Shown: positions 33,982-43,447 of the stretch, in pieces | Position numbering within the stretch: position 1 is the first letter of the stretch | How the letters are laid out: the number at the start of each line of letters is the position of its first letter | Made by a program: the position numbers and the translations under genes | Source of the DNA: JAVBQJ01 sp031549115 | GTDB taxonomy: Bacteria > Verrucomicrobiota > Lentisphaeria > Victivallales > Victivallaceae | DNA: 64,000 bases | Direction: 5' to 3' | Assembly: GCA_031549115.1 (NCBI GenBank) | Contig: JAVBQJ010000025.1 | Coordinates: 40,442 to 104,441, forward strand | Notes under the pieces: model-generated | Seen by the model: the letters and a program-made list of their open reading frames with translations, nothing else | Told to the model about the DNA's origin: nothing | Databases searched by the model: none

Positions 33982-35456
33982 GCGAAACAATCATTCACGG
34001 CCGCAGCAAGGGCTTTTTCGAACGCTTCACCCGCCGCCCCGGCAACAATCAGACCAATATGCACTACTGCCCCGGCTGCGGGCACGGAATACTGCATAAA
34101 CTGATCGCCGAGGCGTTGGAGGAGCGCGGTATTCAGGACCGGACGATCCTGATTTCGCCGGTCGGCTGCTCGGTGTTCGCCTTCCATTACTTCGACTGCT
34201 TCGGCATCAGCGTGCCGCACGGGCGGGCGCCGGCGGTGGGCACCGGGCTGGTGCGCTCCGATCCGGATCATATCGTGATCTCCTATCAAGGGGACGGCGA
34301 CCTGGGGGCGATCGGGTTGAACGAATTGATCCATTGCGCCAACCGGGGCGAAAACATGACGGTGTTTTTCGTCAACAACGCGATTTACGGGATGACCGGC
34401 GGGCAGATGGCGCCGACGACATTGCCGGGGCAGAAGACGATGACGTCGCCGACGGGCCGGTCGACCGCCGAAGACGGCTATCCCTTGCGGATCGCCGAAC
34501 TGGTAAATGGATTGACGGCGCCGGTCTACGTCGAACGGGTCGCGTTGAGCACCGGCGCCAAAATCATGCAGGCACGCGCGGCGGTGCGCAAGGCCATCGA
34601 CAATACCATCGCGCGCCGCGGTTTTTCGCTGGTGGAATTTCTCTCCGGCTGCCCGATCAATCTGAAGCTGGACGCGGCGGGGATGAATGAATACATCGAC
34701 ACCCGGATGGCCGAAGCTTTCCCGCTCGGCCGTCTGCGCGACCGCGTGCCGGAGACGGAGGTGCCGCGCCACATCCCCGAATACGATCCGGAGGCGGTGA
34801 AGCAAATGTTGTATCCGGCGCGGAATCTCTCGTCGGTGGCGGGGGATTTCCGCAATCCGTCGCCGTTTTTCCATAAGGAGCGACGGTTGAAGATCGCGGG
34901 CTCGGGGGGGCAGGGGGTGCTGTCGTTCGGCTATATGCTGGCGACGATGGCGAAGCTGCGGAACTTTCAGGTTTCGTACCTGCCGGCGTATGGGCCGGAG
35001 ATGCGGGGGGGGACGGCGAATTGCTCGGTGGTGTTCAGCCGGGAGCGGATCGCGTCGCCGCTGGTGGATTCGGAGTGCAATCTTTTGATCGCGTTCAACC
35101 AGCAGTCGCTGGAGAAGTTCATGCCGGAGCTGAAGCCGACCGGGGTGGTGCTGTTCGACTCGAGCCTGGTGACGTTGAAGAAGCTGGGAAAGAAGCAGGT
35201 GGCGTATTGTGTCGACGCCACCGAGCTGGCGCGGGAGATGGGGAATCTGCAATACGCGAATTCGATCATGCTGGGGGCGATCGGCCATTTGATGGAGGAG
35301 CGCTTCCTGCAGGACGACGACAAAAAGGATTTTCCGAAGGTGGTGGAGGAGGGCATTTCCGAATGTTTCCAACACAAGCCGCAGGTGATCCCGGCGAACA
35401 TTGAAGCCTACAAGCTGGGAAAGACCAAAGCGCGCCGCTGGAGACCGCAGCAGTAA
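33978..35456 (+). CDS. Fused beta-gamma subunit of 2-oxoacid:ferredoxin oxidoreductase
   Basis: 492 residues combining two subunits that are usually separate. Residues about 1-290 are the thiamine-diphosphate-binding beta subunit: CPGCGH (C31, C34), SYQGDGDLGAIGLNELIHCA (metal/diphosphate site) and FVNNAIYGMTGGQ. Residues about 300-485 are the gamma subunit with AGSGGQGVLSFGYML and LPAYGPEMRGGTANCSVV. The linker (about 255-300) is proline- and charge-rich. No frameshift is needed, so it is a real in-frame fusion. Completes the oxidation of 2-oxoacids to acyl-CoA with reduced ferredoxin, important in strict anaerobes. Confidence 0.9.
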   Translation: MSETIIHGRSKGFFERFTRRPGNNQTNMHYCPGCGHGILHKLIAEALEERGIQDRTILISPVGCSVFAFHYFDCFGISVPHGRAPAVGTGLVRSDPDHIVISYQGDGDLGAIGLNELIHCANRGENMTVFFVNNAIYGMTGGQMAPTTLPGQKTMTSPTGRSTAEDGYPLRIAELVNGLTAPVYVERVALSTGAKIMQARAAVRKAIDNTIARRGFSLVEFLSGCPINLKLDAAGMNEYIDTRMAEAFPLGRLRDRVPETEVPRHIPEYDPEAVKQMLYPARNLSSVAGDFRNPSPFFHKERRLKIAGSGGQGVLSFGYMLATMAKLRNFQVSYLPAYGPEMRGGTANCSVVFSRERIASPLVDSECNLLIAFNQQSLEKFMPELKPTGVVLFDSSLVTLKKLGKKQVAYCVDATELAREMGNLQYANSIMLGAIGHLMEERFLQDDDKKDFPKVVEEGISECFQHKPQVIPANIEAYKLGKTKARRWRPQQ

Positions 35457-35508
35457 AGCGCCTCCTGTCGCACCGCTTAAGAATTTTATTTTTTGTCGAA
35501 CAAAGGCG

Positions 35509-36207
35509 CTACAGCAGCGTTACGGTCAAATTGTAGCCGCCGTGGAGCAGCATGGCCGCGATCAGCGGCGGCAGCGCGTCCGAAAGTTGCGCCGCCCGGC
35601 CGACCCCCCGACTCCGCCGCCACGCGCGCCACAACCCCGCCGAAGCAATCAGCGCGCAACTCACATGCAGCACCGTGCACCAGCACCAGCGGAACGCCAT
35701 CGTCTCCGCCCACTTGTCCGGCGGCAATTTGGCCAGATACACGTGCGCATAAATCAGGTTTTCAATCGTCGCGAACAACAACGAAGACAGCAGCGCCCCC
35801 AGCAAAAACTGAATACCGCGCTTCAAAAACCATGGATAACGCTCCAGCACCAGCAACATGCCGGCCTGCTTCAACAGCTCCTCGACCACCGGCGCGCCGA
35901 CGATGGCGCCCCAGACGCCGAAACCGGGGTTGCCGGCGAGAAAGACACCGGGCACGGCCAACAGCCCCCCGAGAACTCCGGCCACCACCGTCATCCCCAC
36001 CGCTTGGGTGTCGGATACCCGCGCAGCCCGCAACGCCAACTGCTCTTGGTAGGAGCACCCGGCAGGGGCGAAAGCCGCCATTTCCGGCTCCGTCCACACC
36101 GAATCACGCAGCCGGTCAATGCTGCCGCTGGACGCCGCCGCCGGTTCGGCGGCGACACCATCGGCCAGCTCCGGATGCAAAGCCGGTTCGAGGTCGGTTT
36201 CGCGCAT
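35509..36207 (-). CDS. PrsW-type intramembrane metalloprotease
   Basis: 232-residue membrane protein with six or so helices from residue about 68 on, after a soluble N-terminal part. PrsW/CPBP-type motifs are visible: APVVEELLKQ (paired glutamates), FATIENLIYA, HVSCALIASA and a final LHGGYN, the expected metal ligands of this glutamic/metalloprotease clan. It starts 3 nt after the upstream YbjQ-like gene and is the last gene of that operon. Target membrane protein unknown. The gap to the convergent oxidoreductase gene has no clear terminator. Confidence 0.8.
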   Translation of the reverse strand: MRETDLEPALHPELADGVAAEPAAASSGSIDRLRDSVWTEPEMAAFAPAGCSYQEQLALRAARVSDTQAVGMTVVAGVLGGLLAVPGVFLAGNPGFGVWGAIVGAPVVEELLKQAGMLLVLERYPWFLKRGIQFLLGALLSSLLFATIENLIYAHVYLAKLPPDKWAETMAFRWCWCTVLHVSCALIASAGLWRAWRRSRGVGRAAQLSDALPPLIAAMLLHGGYNLTVTLL

Positions 36208-36210
36208 GTC

Positions 36211-36699
36211 CTACCTTGCCCGTGTCCGGAACGCGGTGCCGTAAACGACAATCTGCATGCCGCCGACTCCCCGCTGCTGCTGGGGAGTGGTCGCCGGATT
36301 GGATAAGCTGACGCCTTCGAAGCGGACATTGTAAATGTATTCGGCGCCGCGTTCCCGGGCCTGCTGCTTCAACCGCACCAGTGCGAGGCGGCGGGCGTCA
36401 TCCGCCAGGCGGGTATAGCTTCTCACTTCGCCGCCGAAAATATTGACGAACCCGGCGCAAAAGCTTCGGATGTAGCTGTTGGCGATCGCCGCCTCGCCGA
36501 AAATCAACGCGTCGCCGGCCGGTTCCAGCTCCGCCGGCGGCAGGCGCAGCGCGACGCACGGAATGTCGGCCAGATCGGCCTCCGCCGCTTCCAGATAACG
36601 CTTGCGCCGGCTTTCGATGCTCCGGGTGATGAGAAAAAAGATGCCCAGAATTGCCAGAGGGATCAGCCAGACGATCAGAATTGCGATGGCTTCTCCCAT
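36211..36699 (-). CDS. Membrane-anchored YbjQ-like protein
   Basis: 162 residues. An N-terminal helix (about 3-25, IAILIVWLIPLAILGIFFL) is followed by a basic stretch and a soluble domain ending in a YbjQ-like half: RLADDARRLALVRLKQQA, then GAEYIYNVRFEGVSL, closely parallel to the same part of the neighbouring YbjQ protein. It looks like a diverged, membrane-tethered duplicate of the gene at 36702-37028, which lies 2 nt upstream. Function unknown; the YbjQ family is called heavy-metal-binding by annotation only. Confidence 0.72.
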   Translation of the reverse strand: MGEAIAILIVWLIPLAILGIFFLITRSIESRRKRYLEAAEADLADIPCVALRLPPAELEPAGDALIFGEAAIANSYIRSFCAGFVNIFGGEVRSYTRLADDARRLALVRLKQQARERGAEYIYNVRFEGVSLSNPATTPQQQRGVGGMQIVVYGTAFRTRAR

Positions 36700-36701
36700 G
36701 A

Positions 36702-37028
36702 TCACGGCTCCTGGGCTTCGACCCGCACCGCCGTCCCGTAGGCGTAAAGTTCCGCCGCGCCCGCGGTGATGGAGCTGGTGGCGAAGCGCACATTGACCAC
36801 CGCGTCGGCGCCGAGCTCCCGGGCCTGCGCGATCATCCGGCTCATCGCTTCGCGCCTGGCCTCGATCAACAGTTCGGTGTAGCCTTTGAGTTCGCCGCCG
36901 ACCATGTTTTTGAAGCTCGCCGCGATGTCGCGTCCGATGTGCTTGGCGCGTACGGTATTGCCCTGGACCAGGCCCAGTACGCCGGTCAGCCGGTAGCCCG
37001 GAATCGTCTCGGTGTTGACAATAATCAT
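36702..37028 (-). CDS. YbjQ family (UPF0145) protein
   Basis: 108 residues that match the family over the full length: IPGYRLTGVLGLVQGNTVRA, KHIGRDIAASFKNMVGGEL, then YTELLIEARREAMSRM and GADAVVNVRF. The family forms ring-like pentamers and is named heavy-metal-binding, but its role is unknown. AAGGAGT precedes the ATG on this strand. First gene of a three-gene minus-strand operon with the membrane-anchored relative and the PrsW-type protease. Divergent from gyrB. Confidence 0.88.
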   Translation of the reverse strand: MIIVNTETIPGYRLTGVLGLVQGNTVRAKHIGRDIAASFKNMVGGELKGYTELLIEARREAMSRMIAQARELGADAVVNVRFATSSITAGAAELYAYGTAVRVEAQEP

Positions 37029-37212
37029 TTTCTCGAAGACTCCTTTTCATTAGGTGGATTTTTGGATTTATGTTATAATATCGGCATTGTCGCGCGATTG
37101 CAAGTTCCGATTACGTTTTTCCCGATTATTATCCCCGAAAAATTTGAAAAAAGCACTCCGGCGGTGTATCTTACCCAATCAGTATATTCATGTTTAACCG
37201 GAGTTTTTTTCT

Positions 37213-39681
37213 ATGTCCGACGATATGCAGACCAATCCGTCCAGTGCCGGCGACTACAGCGCCAGCAAAATCACGGTGCTCGAAGGCCTCGAGGCCGTTC
37301 GGATGCGCCCGTCGATGTACATCGGCGACACCGGCTCGCGCGGGCTTCACCACCTGGTGTACGAGGTCGTCGACAATTCCATCGACGAAGCACTGGCCGG
37401 CTATGCCGACAATATCCAGGTGATCGTCCACCACGACAACTCGGTGACCGTGATCGACAACGGCCGCGGTATTCCGGTGGATATGCACCCGGTGGAAAAC
37501 AAGCCGGCGGTCGAAGTGGTGTTGACCATTCTGCATGCCGGCGGTAAATTCGACCACAACGCCTACAAGGTTTCCGGCGGGTTGCACGGCGTCGGCGTCT
37601 CCTGCGTCAACGCGCTGTCCGACTGGCTGATCGTCGAAGTCTGCCGCGACGGCGCGGCGCACCGGATCCGTTTCGAGCGCGGCGGCACCGTGGATCCGTT
37701 GGTGCGTCTGTACGACACCGGCGAACGCGGCACCAAGGTCACCTTCAAGCCCGACGTTTCCATTTTCACCGAAACGGTGTACTCCTGGGATATTCTGGCC
37801 AACCGGCTGCGCGAGCTGGCGTTCCTGAATCAGGGGATTTCGATCACGTTGTCCGACGAGCGCGTCCCGGAGGGGGAAAAGCCGCGCATGGAGCTCTTTC
37901 ATTACTCCGGCGGCATCCGCCAGTTCGTCACGCACCTCAATCAGAACAAGGTGCTGCTGCATCACGACGTGATTTACTTTCACCGCGAACGCGACGGCAT
38001 CGACGTCGAAGTCGCGATGCAGTACAACGACGGTTTTTCCGAAAACATCTACAGCTATACCAACAACATCAATACCATCGAAGGCGGCACCCACCTGACC
38101 GGTTTTCAGACGGCTCTGACCCGTACCATCAACGTGTACGCGAAGAACATGATGAAAAACGACAAGCCGATGACCGGCAATGACACCCGCGAAGGGCTCG
38201 CCGCCGTGATCAGCGTCAAAGTCCCCGATCCGCAGTTCGAAGGCCAGACCAAGACCAAGCTTGGCAACAGCGATGTGCGCGGAATCGTCGAATCGGTGAT
38301 CAACGATGAATTGAGCGCCTACCTGGAGGAAAACCCGGCGACCGCCAAGGCGGTGGTGATGCAGGCGATGACCGCGTCCCGCGCCCGGGAAGCCGCCCGC
38401 AAGGCCCGTGAACTGGTGCAGCGCAAGGGCGCGCTCGACGGCTTTTCGCTGCCGGGCAAGCTGGCCGACTGTTCCAGCCGCGATCCCGAGCAGTGCGAAA
38501 TCTACATCGTCGAGGGCGATTCCGCCGGCGGTTCCGCCAAGCAGGGGCGCGACAGCAAGTTCCAGGCGATCATGCCGATCCGCGGCAAATTGCTGAACGT
38601 CGAAAAGGCGCGCCTGGACAAGGTGCTGGCCAACAACGAAATCCGGGCGTTGGTGACGGCGGTCGGCTGCGGCATCGGCAACGATGCGTTCGACCTGACC
38701 AAGCTGCGTTATCACCGCATCGTCATCATGACCGACGCCGACGTCGACGGCTCGCACATCCGGACGCTGCTGTTGACCTTCTTTTACCGGCAGATGAAGC
38801 CGCTGATCGAAGCGGGCCATATCTATATTGCCAATCCGCCGCTGTTCAAGGTCAAACGCCGGAAGATCGAGCAGTACGTCGATACCGAGGAACGGCTGGA
38901 CAATTTCCTGCTGCAGCAGGGCTTCGAGGATCTGGAGGTCGCCGACCCGGCCGGGGCGCCGGTGCCGCAGGAGGTGGTGCGCCGCCTGATCGGCATTTAC
39001 CGGGAAATCGGCCATGCCGCCGCCGGCCTCCGGCGCCAGGGCATCGACCCGATGGAGTACTTCACCTGCGGACGCGACGGCCGTTTCCCGATCGCTCTGG
39101 TGGCGGTGCGCGAGCCCGACGGGACGATGACCCGGACCTACGTCTACACGGCCGAAGAGGAGGCCGAGTTCATCGCCGCCGCGGAAGCGCGGATCGGTTT
39201 CGATCCGGCGTCGGCGATGGATGAAACCGGACATGCGCCGGCGAACGCGGTGGAGGCCGGGTTGATCGACCCCCTGCCGATTTTCGAAGCCGCCGATTGC
39301 GCGAGTTATGTTCAGGCGCTGGCCGAGTTCGGGATCGAGGCGAAATACATTTACAACAAGGCGGAAAAGCCGCTTTTCCATATCGCCGGCGGCGACAGTG
39401 CCGCGAGCGAGGCCTTCTCGCTGGAAATGCTGTTCGAGGCGGTCAAAAAGAACGGCAAGACCGGGATTACGATCCAGCGCTACAAGGGTCTGGGCGAAAT
39501 GAATCCGGAGCAGTTGTGGGAGACCACCATGGACCCGAAAACCCGGAAGATGATCAAGGTCACCATGGAGGACGCGGTCGAGGCCGAACGGATGTTTACG
39601 CTGTTGATGGGCGACGTGGTCGAACCGCGCCGCGAATACATCGAGCTGCATGCGGCCGGGGTCAAGGACCTGGATATTTAA
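37213..39681 (+). CDS. gyrB: DNA gyrase subunit B
   Basis: 822 residues. Order of domains: GHKL ATPase (LEAVRMRPSMYIGDT; VVDNSIDEALAG; VIDNGRGIPVD; GGLHGVGVSCVNAL), transducer, TOPRIM (IVEGDSAGGSAKQGRD; TDADVDGSHIRTLLLTF), and tail (QRYKGLGEMNPEQLWETTMD). An insertion of about 160 residues within the TOPRIM region (about 560-730) is of the kind seen in many Gram-negative GyrB. Supplies ATP-driven negative supercoiling with GyrA, which is not in the window. A TATAAT at 37074-37079 may be its -10 box, but the -35 box is poor. Confidence 0.97.
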   Translation: MSDDMQTNPSSAGDYSASKITVLEGLEAVRMRPSMYIGDTGSRGLHHLVYEVVDNSIDEALAGYADNIQVIVHHDNSVTVIDNGRGIPVDMHPVENKPAVEVVLTILHAGGKFDHNAYKVSGGLHGVGVSCVNALSDWLIVEVCRDGAAHRIRFERGGTVDPLVRLYDTGERGTKVTFKPDVSIFTETVYSWDILANRLRELAFLNQGISITLSDERVPEGEKPRMELFHYSGGIRQFVTHLNQNKVLLHHDVIYFHRERDGIDVEVAMQYNDGFSENIYSYTNNINTIEGGTHLTGFQTALTRTINVYAKNMMKNDKPMTGNDTREGLAAVISVKVPDPQFEGQTKTKLGNSDVRGIVESVINDELSAYLEENPATAKAVVMQAMTASRAREAARKARELVQRKGALDGFSLPGKLADCSSRDPEQCEIYIVEGDSAGGSAKQGRDSKFQAIMPIRGKLLNVEKARLDKVLANNEIRALVTAVGCGIGNDAFDLTKLRYHRIVIMTDADVDGSHIRTLLLTFFYRQMKPLIEAGHIYIANPPLFKVKRRKIEQYVDTEERLDNFLLQQGFEDLEVADPAGAPVPQEVVRRLIGIYREIGHAAAGLRRQGIDPMEYFTCGRDGRFPIALVAVREPDGTMTRTYVYTAEEEAEFIAAAEARIGFDPASAMDETGHAPANAVEAGLIDPLPIFEAADCASYVQALAEFGIEAKYIYNKAEKPLFHIAGGDSAASEAFSLEMLFEAVKKNGKTGITIQRYKGLGEMNPEQLWETTMDPKTRKMIKVTMEDAVEAERMFTLLMGDVVEPRREYIELHAAGVKDLDI

Positions 39682-39714
39682 GCAACTACCAAAATTCAAC
39701 GGGAGAACAATACT

Positions 39715-40824
39715 ATGGCGGATGCCAAATCGAAAGATAAACGGCCGGCGATGGGCGACGACAAAGGCAAGAACCTCGAAATCGCGATCAGCCAGATCGA
39801 GAAGGAGTTCGGCAAAGGTTCGATCATGCGCCTCGGCGACAACCGCAGCTTCGCGGATGTCGCGGTCATCAGCACCGGGTCGCTGGAATTGGATATCGCG
39901 CTCGGCGTGTACGGCGTACCCCGGGGGCGGATCATTGAAATTTTCGGACCCGAATCCTCCGGGAAAACCACGCTGTGTCTGCATATTATGGCCAACGCGC
40001 AAAAGGGCGGCGGCACCTGCGCGATCATCGACGCGGAGCACGCGATCGATCCGGGCTATGCGCGCAAGATCGGCGTCAACACCGACGATCTGTTGATTTC
40101 GCAGCCGGACTGCGGCGAAGACGCGCTGAATATTGCCGATGCCCTGATCCGCAGCAACGCGATCGACGTGCTGGTGGTCGACTCGGTGGCGGCGCTGGTG
40201 CCGAAGGCCGAAATCGAAGGCTCGATGGGCGATTCGCACATGGGTTTGCAGGCGCGGCTGATGTCGCAGGCGCTGCGGAAGCTGACCGGCGCCGCGGCCC
40301 GCAGCCGCACCTGTGTGATTTTCACCAACCAGATCCGCGAAAAGATCGGCGTGATGTTCGGCAACCCCGAAACCACCACCGGCGGCAACGCGTTGAAGTT
40401 CTACGCTTCCGTGCGCATGGATATCCGGAAGATCAACGTGCTGAAAGCGCCGGACGGGCAGATCCTCGGCAACCGGACCCGGGTCAAAGTGATCAAAAAT
40501 AAGATGGCGCCGCCGTTCCGGATTGCGGAATTCGATATCAATTACGCCGAAGGCATTTCGCGTTCGGGTTCGATTCTGGACGTCGCCACCACGCTGGGAA
40601 TCGTGGAGAAGCGCGGTTCCTGGTTCAGCCTGGACGGCGAACAACTCGGACAGGGGCGGGATCAGACCAAGGCCGCTCTGGACGCCAACCCGGAACTTCA
40701 GGAAAAGCTTCTGGCCCGGGTGCGGGAAAAGCTCAACGCCGACGCCGGTGCGGCCGGCCAGGTGGCTGAAGTCGGGAGCGCCGGTGAAGACAGTGCCGAT
40801 GCCGGAACGCCGGCGGCCGAATAA
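39715..40824 (+). CDS. recA: RecA recombinase
   Basis: 369 residues. Walker A GPESSGKTT at 78-86, Walker B region VLVVDSVAALVPKAE, loop L1 MGDSHMGLQARLMSQALRKL, loop L2 NQIREKIGVMFGNPETTTGG. The core is standard, with AEHAIDP in place of AEHALDP. The C-terminal 30 residues are alanine- and acid-rich. Promotes strand exchange and SOS induction. It follows gyrB by 33 nt on the same strand. No palindromic SOS box of a type I know was seen between them, so it is probably read through from gyrB. Confidence 0.97.
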   Translation: MADAKSKDKRPAMGDDKGKNLEIAISQIEKEFGKGSIMRLGDNRSFADVAVISTGSLELDIALGVYGVPRGRIIEIFGPESSGKTTLCLHIMANAQKGGGTCAIIDAEHAIDPGYARKIGVNTDDLLISQPDCGEDALNIADALIRSNAIDVLVVDSVAALVPKAEIEGSMGDSHMGLQARLMSQALRKLTGAAARSRTCVIFTNQIREKIGVMFGNPETTTGGNALKFYASVRMDIRKINVLKAPDGQILGNRTRVKVIKNKMAPPFRIAEFDINYAEGISRSGSILDVATTLGIVEKRGSWFSLDGEQLGQGRDQTKAALDANPELQEKLLARVREKLNADAGAAGQVAEVGSAGEDSADAGTPAAE

Positions 40825-40844
40825 CCACAGCAAGCGCAGAATCT

Positions 40845-43436
40845 ATGAATAACAACCGGCGATTGGTGATTTTTTCTTTGCTGGGAGCGTGTTGCCTGGC
40901 GGCGTTCGGCGAAGACGTCGCGGCGCCTGCCGCGACGCCGGCCGTCCCGCGGGAACCGGCCCTGGCGGCGCAAGCCTTTGCGGCCGGGGATTATGCGAGC
41001 GCCTGGGATTACTTCGACATGGTACGCAAGAGCGCGGCGCCCGATTCGGGGATGCTGGACTATGCGTACCGCGGCCTCTTTTCCTGCGCGCTGGAGTTGC
41101 GTGACGCCGTCCGTATGGAACAACTGCTGCAGGATTTCGACCGCGCCTATCCGAACCGCAAGGATCTGTTGCGGCGCTTCATGGGTGCGGAGCTGGATCT
41201 CCTGCGCCAGAAACCGGCCGAGGCGGAAGCCGTACTCGACCAGTTGGCGAAAGGCGAAGCCATCCCCGCGCCATTGTACTTTCAGTTGTTGAGTGAACAG
41301 GGGCGGGCCAAACTGGCGTTGAATAAAAATGCCGAGGCGGCGGATATTTATGCATTGCTGGCGCGGACTTCGACCGATCCGGCGGTGGCTGCACGGGCGT
41401 TGCGGCATCAGGTCTATGCGCTGATCAAAGCCGGCAACCTGACCCGGAGCGGAGAAATTCTGACCCGGGAGCTCGGGCGTACCGATCTGGATGCCGCTTC
41501 GGTGCGGGAATTCACGCTGCTGAAGCTGCTGCAGATGATTTACGAGCGCAAGTTCAGCGAATTCGATGCCGCCTATGCCGCGTTGCCGCGTCCGGAGGTC
41601 GGCGGAGGCGACGAATTGCTTTATGAAATCGCTTCGCTGGCGGCGGAAAACCACAGCCGCAACAAGCGAACCGCGGAGGCTGTTTCCTACTGGCAGGATG
41701 CGTTCAAGGCCGCTCCCACCGAAGAGTGGCGCCGGGCTGCCGGTCGCCGGATCATCAATACCCAGATCGAAGCCGGACAATTGGAAGCGGCGCTGGCGTC
41801 GTTGACCACCTATCTCGGGCTGTACCGGAGCATCGCCAGCGAAGACGATATGCGTTTACTGGAACCGCGCCTGTTGGCACGGTTGAAGCGTACCGACGCG
41901 GCGCTGGCGCAGTACGAGACGCTGTTGAACGACGAAAAATTCAGCGCTGCCGAATGGCGCCAGGCGGCCAAAGAGAGCGCGGTCCTGTACCGGGAGCAGA
42001 AGAAAACCGGCGATGCGCTGCGGGTGCTGCAAGCGCTTCTGAGCCGCTCGACCGAAGTGGATGACCGGCAGGAAGCCGAATATCTGCTGGCCGAACACTA
42101 CTACGCGGTCGGCGATTGGGACAACGCCGCGCAGGCCTTCCAGAAGCTGGCCGCTTCGGCCGGGCAATATCGGATGCGTTCGCACTATTGGGCGTTGCGG
42201 GCGCTTCTGGAGCAGAAAAATTGGCATGAGGCGGCCAAAGAGGCCGATTTTTTGGCGAAGACACCGGATGCTCCGCCGTCGCTGTCGGCGGCCGCCTGCT
42301 ATTATCAGGGGTATATACTGGAGCAACTGGACCAGAATGAAGCGGCGATGAAGGCTTACGATGCCGGCGCGAACCGCTTCCCGCATTCGGAATACGCGGC
42401 CGGCGCCCGTTTTCAGGCGGCGGAGCTGGCGTGGGAGATGGGCCGGTACGCGCAGGCCGCCGCCGGTTTTGCCGCGGTTCCGGAGGCCGCGCCCGCGGAG
42501 GAGCGGGCGACGGACGATGCGGCGGTGCGGGATTTCGCGTCGCTGTCGGCCAACGCGTTGTACCGGGCGGTGCAATCGGCCTGTTTTGCGGATGAGACCG
42601 AGGCGATGAGTGATTATCTGGAGCGGCTCAAGGCGCAATATCCGGCCAGTCCCTATACCGCCGGAGCGCTGTTCTGGCAGGCGGATTACCTGAAGAGCCT
42701 GGAGTCGTTCGACCTGGCGCTGGCCGCGCTGCAGGAGATGGCGGATTTTTATGCGGAACCGCAGCCGGAGCGGCTGCCGGCGATCTGGTACGACCAGGCG
42801 GAGGTCAATGCCCGTCTGGGACGGGTGGCTGACGCGTTGAATGTGCTGCACCGGTTGACGGAGCAGTATCCGCGCGATCCGTTGGTGGCGGACAGTTGGT
42901 TCCTGGCCGGAGACCTGCTGTCGAAAGACGGCAAATACCAGGAGGCGCGCAGCGCCTACAGCAACGCGTTGACCGCGCACCCGGAGGGCAATTTCGCCTT
43001 GGCGACGCAGGGGCGGCTGGGCGACTGTTCGTATGAATTGTACGCGCAGCACCGGCGCGAGGATGATCTGAAGCTGGCGCAGCTGTATTACGAGACGATT
43101 CTGGAAAATACCGAGCTGCCGCCGGCGATGATGGCGCAGACGCTGTACAAGCTGGGGCGGACGCTGGAGGCGGCGAAGGACAACGCCGGGGCGTTGGATA
43201 TTTACAGCCGGCTGCTGTACCAAGCGGCGGAGCAGGCGGTATCGGGGGGAATTCCCGGCGAGGCCTGGGTGGCGCGCGGCGGTTATGCGGCGATCAAGCT
43301 GTGCTTGAATTTGAATCAGCCGGATGCGGCGCGGCGGGCGCTGGCGATCATCAAAGTGGTGGAATCGTTGAATCTGCCGACGCAGGAAGACTTTAATGCG
43401 CTGAAAAAAGCAGTGCGCGAAAAATATCGTATATAA
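40845..43436 (+). CDS. Secreted/periplasmic tetratricopeptide-repeat protein
   Basis: 863 residues; signal peptide (FSLLGACCLAAFG). From residue about 40 onward almost entirely paired helices of TPR type, with recognisable repeats such as AEYLLAEHYYAVGDWDNAAQ, QMAD and LADSWFLAGDLLSKDGKYQE. Similar very large TPR proteins precede TolQ/TolR or ExbB/ExbD genes in Bacteroidota and PVC bacteria, where they may link the motor to the envelope. It ends 11 nt before the TolQ-type gene, so it belongs to that operon. Partner unknown. Confidence 0.78.
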   Translation: MNNNRRLVIFSLLGACCLAAFGEDVAAPAATPAVPREPALAAQAFAAGDYASAWDYFDMVRKSAAPDSGMLDYAYRGLFSCALELRDAVRMEQLLQDFDRAYPNRKDLLRRFMGAELDLLRQKPAEAEAVLDQLAKGEAIPAPLYFQLLSEQGRAKLALNKNAEAADIYALLARTSTDPAVAARALRHQVYALIKAGNLTRSGEILTRELGRTDLDAASVREFTLLKLLQMIYERKFSEFDAAYAALPRPEVGGGDELLYEIASLAAENHSRNKRTAEAVSYWQDAFKAAPTEEWRRAAGRRIINTQIEAGQLEAALASLTTYLGLYRSIASEDDMRLLEPRLLARLKRTDAALAQYETLLNDEKFSAAEWRQAAKESAVLYREQKKTGDALRVLQALLSRSTEVDDRQEAEYLLAEHYYAVGDWDNAAQAFQKLAASAGQYRMRSHYWALRALLEQKNWHEAAKEADFLAKTPDAPPSLSAAACYYQGYILEQLDQNEAAMKAYDAGANRFPHSEYAAGARFQAAELAWEMGRYAQAAAGFAAVPEAAPAEERATDDAAVRDFASLSANALYRAVQSACFADETEAMSDYLERLKAQYPASPYTAGALFWQADYLKSLESFDLALAALQEMADFYAEPQPERLPAIWYDQAEVNARLGRVADALNVLHRLTEQYPRDPLVADSWFLAGDLLSKDGKYQEARSAYSNALTAHPEGNFALATQGRLGDCSYELYAQHRREDDLKLAQLYYETILENTELPPAMMAQTLYKLGRTLEAAKDNAGALDIYSRLLYQAAEQAVSGGIPGEAWVARGGYAAIKLCLNLNQPDAARRALAIIKVVESLNLPTQEDFNALKKAVREKYRI

Positions 43437-43447
43437 GGAGAAGTTCC

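Noticed and set aside
37051..37079. A gyrB promoter with TATAAT at 37074-37079.
   Set aside because: The hexamer at the correct -35 distance (37051-37056) does not resemble TTGACA, so it is mentioned only as a possibility in the gyrB entry.
37171..40833. A 1220-codon open frame antisense to gyrB and recA, and others of 776-795 codons opposite 21364-23670 and 27917-30193.
   Set aside because: Long antisense frames are a by-product of GC-rich codon use. The sense products are unmistakable or strongly supported and the antisense peptides have no sensible composition.
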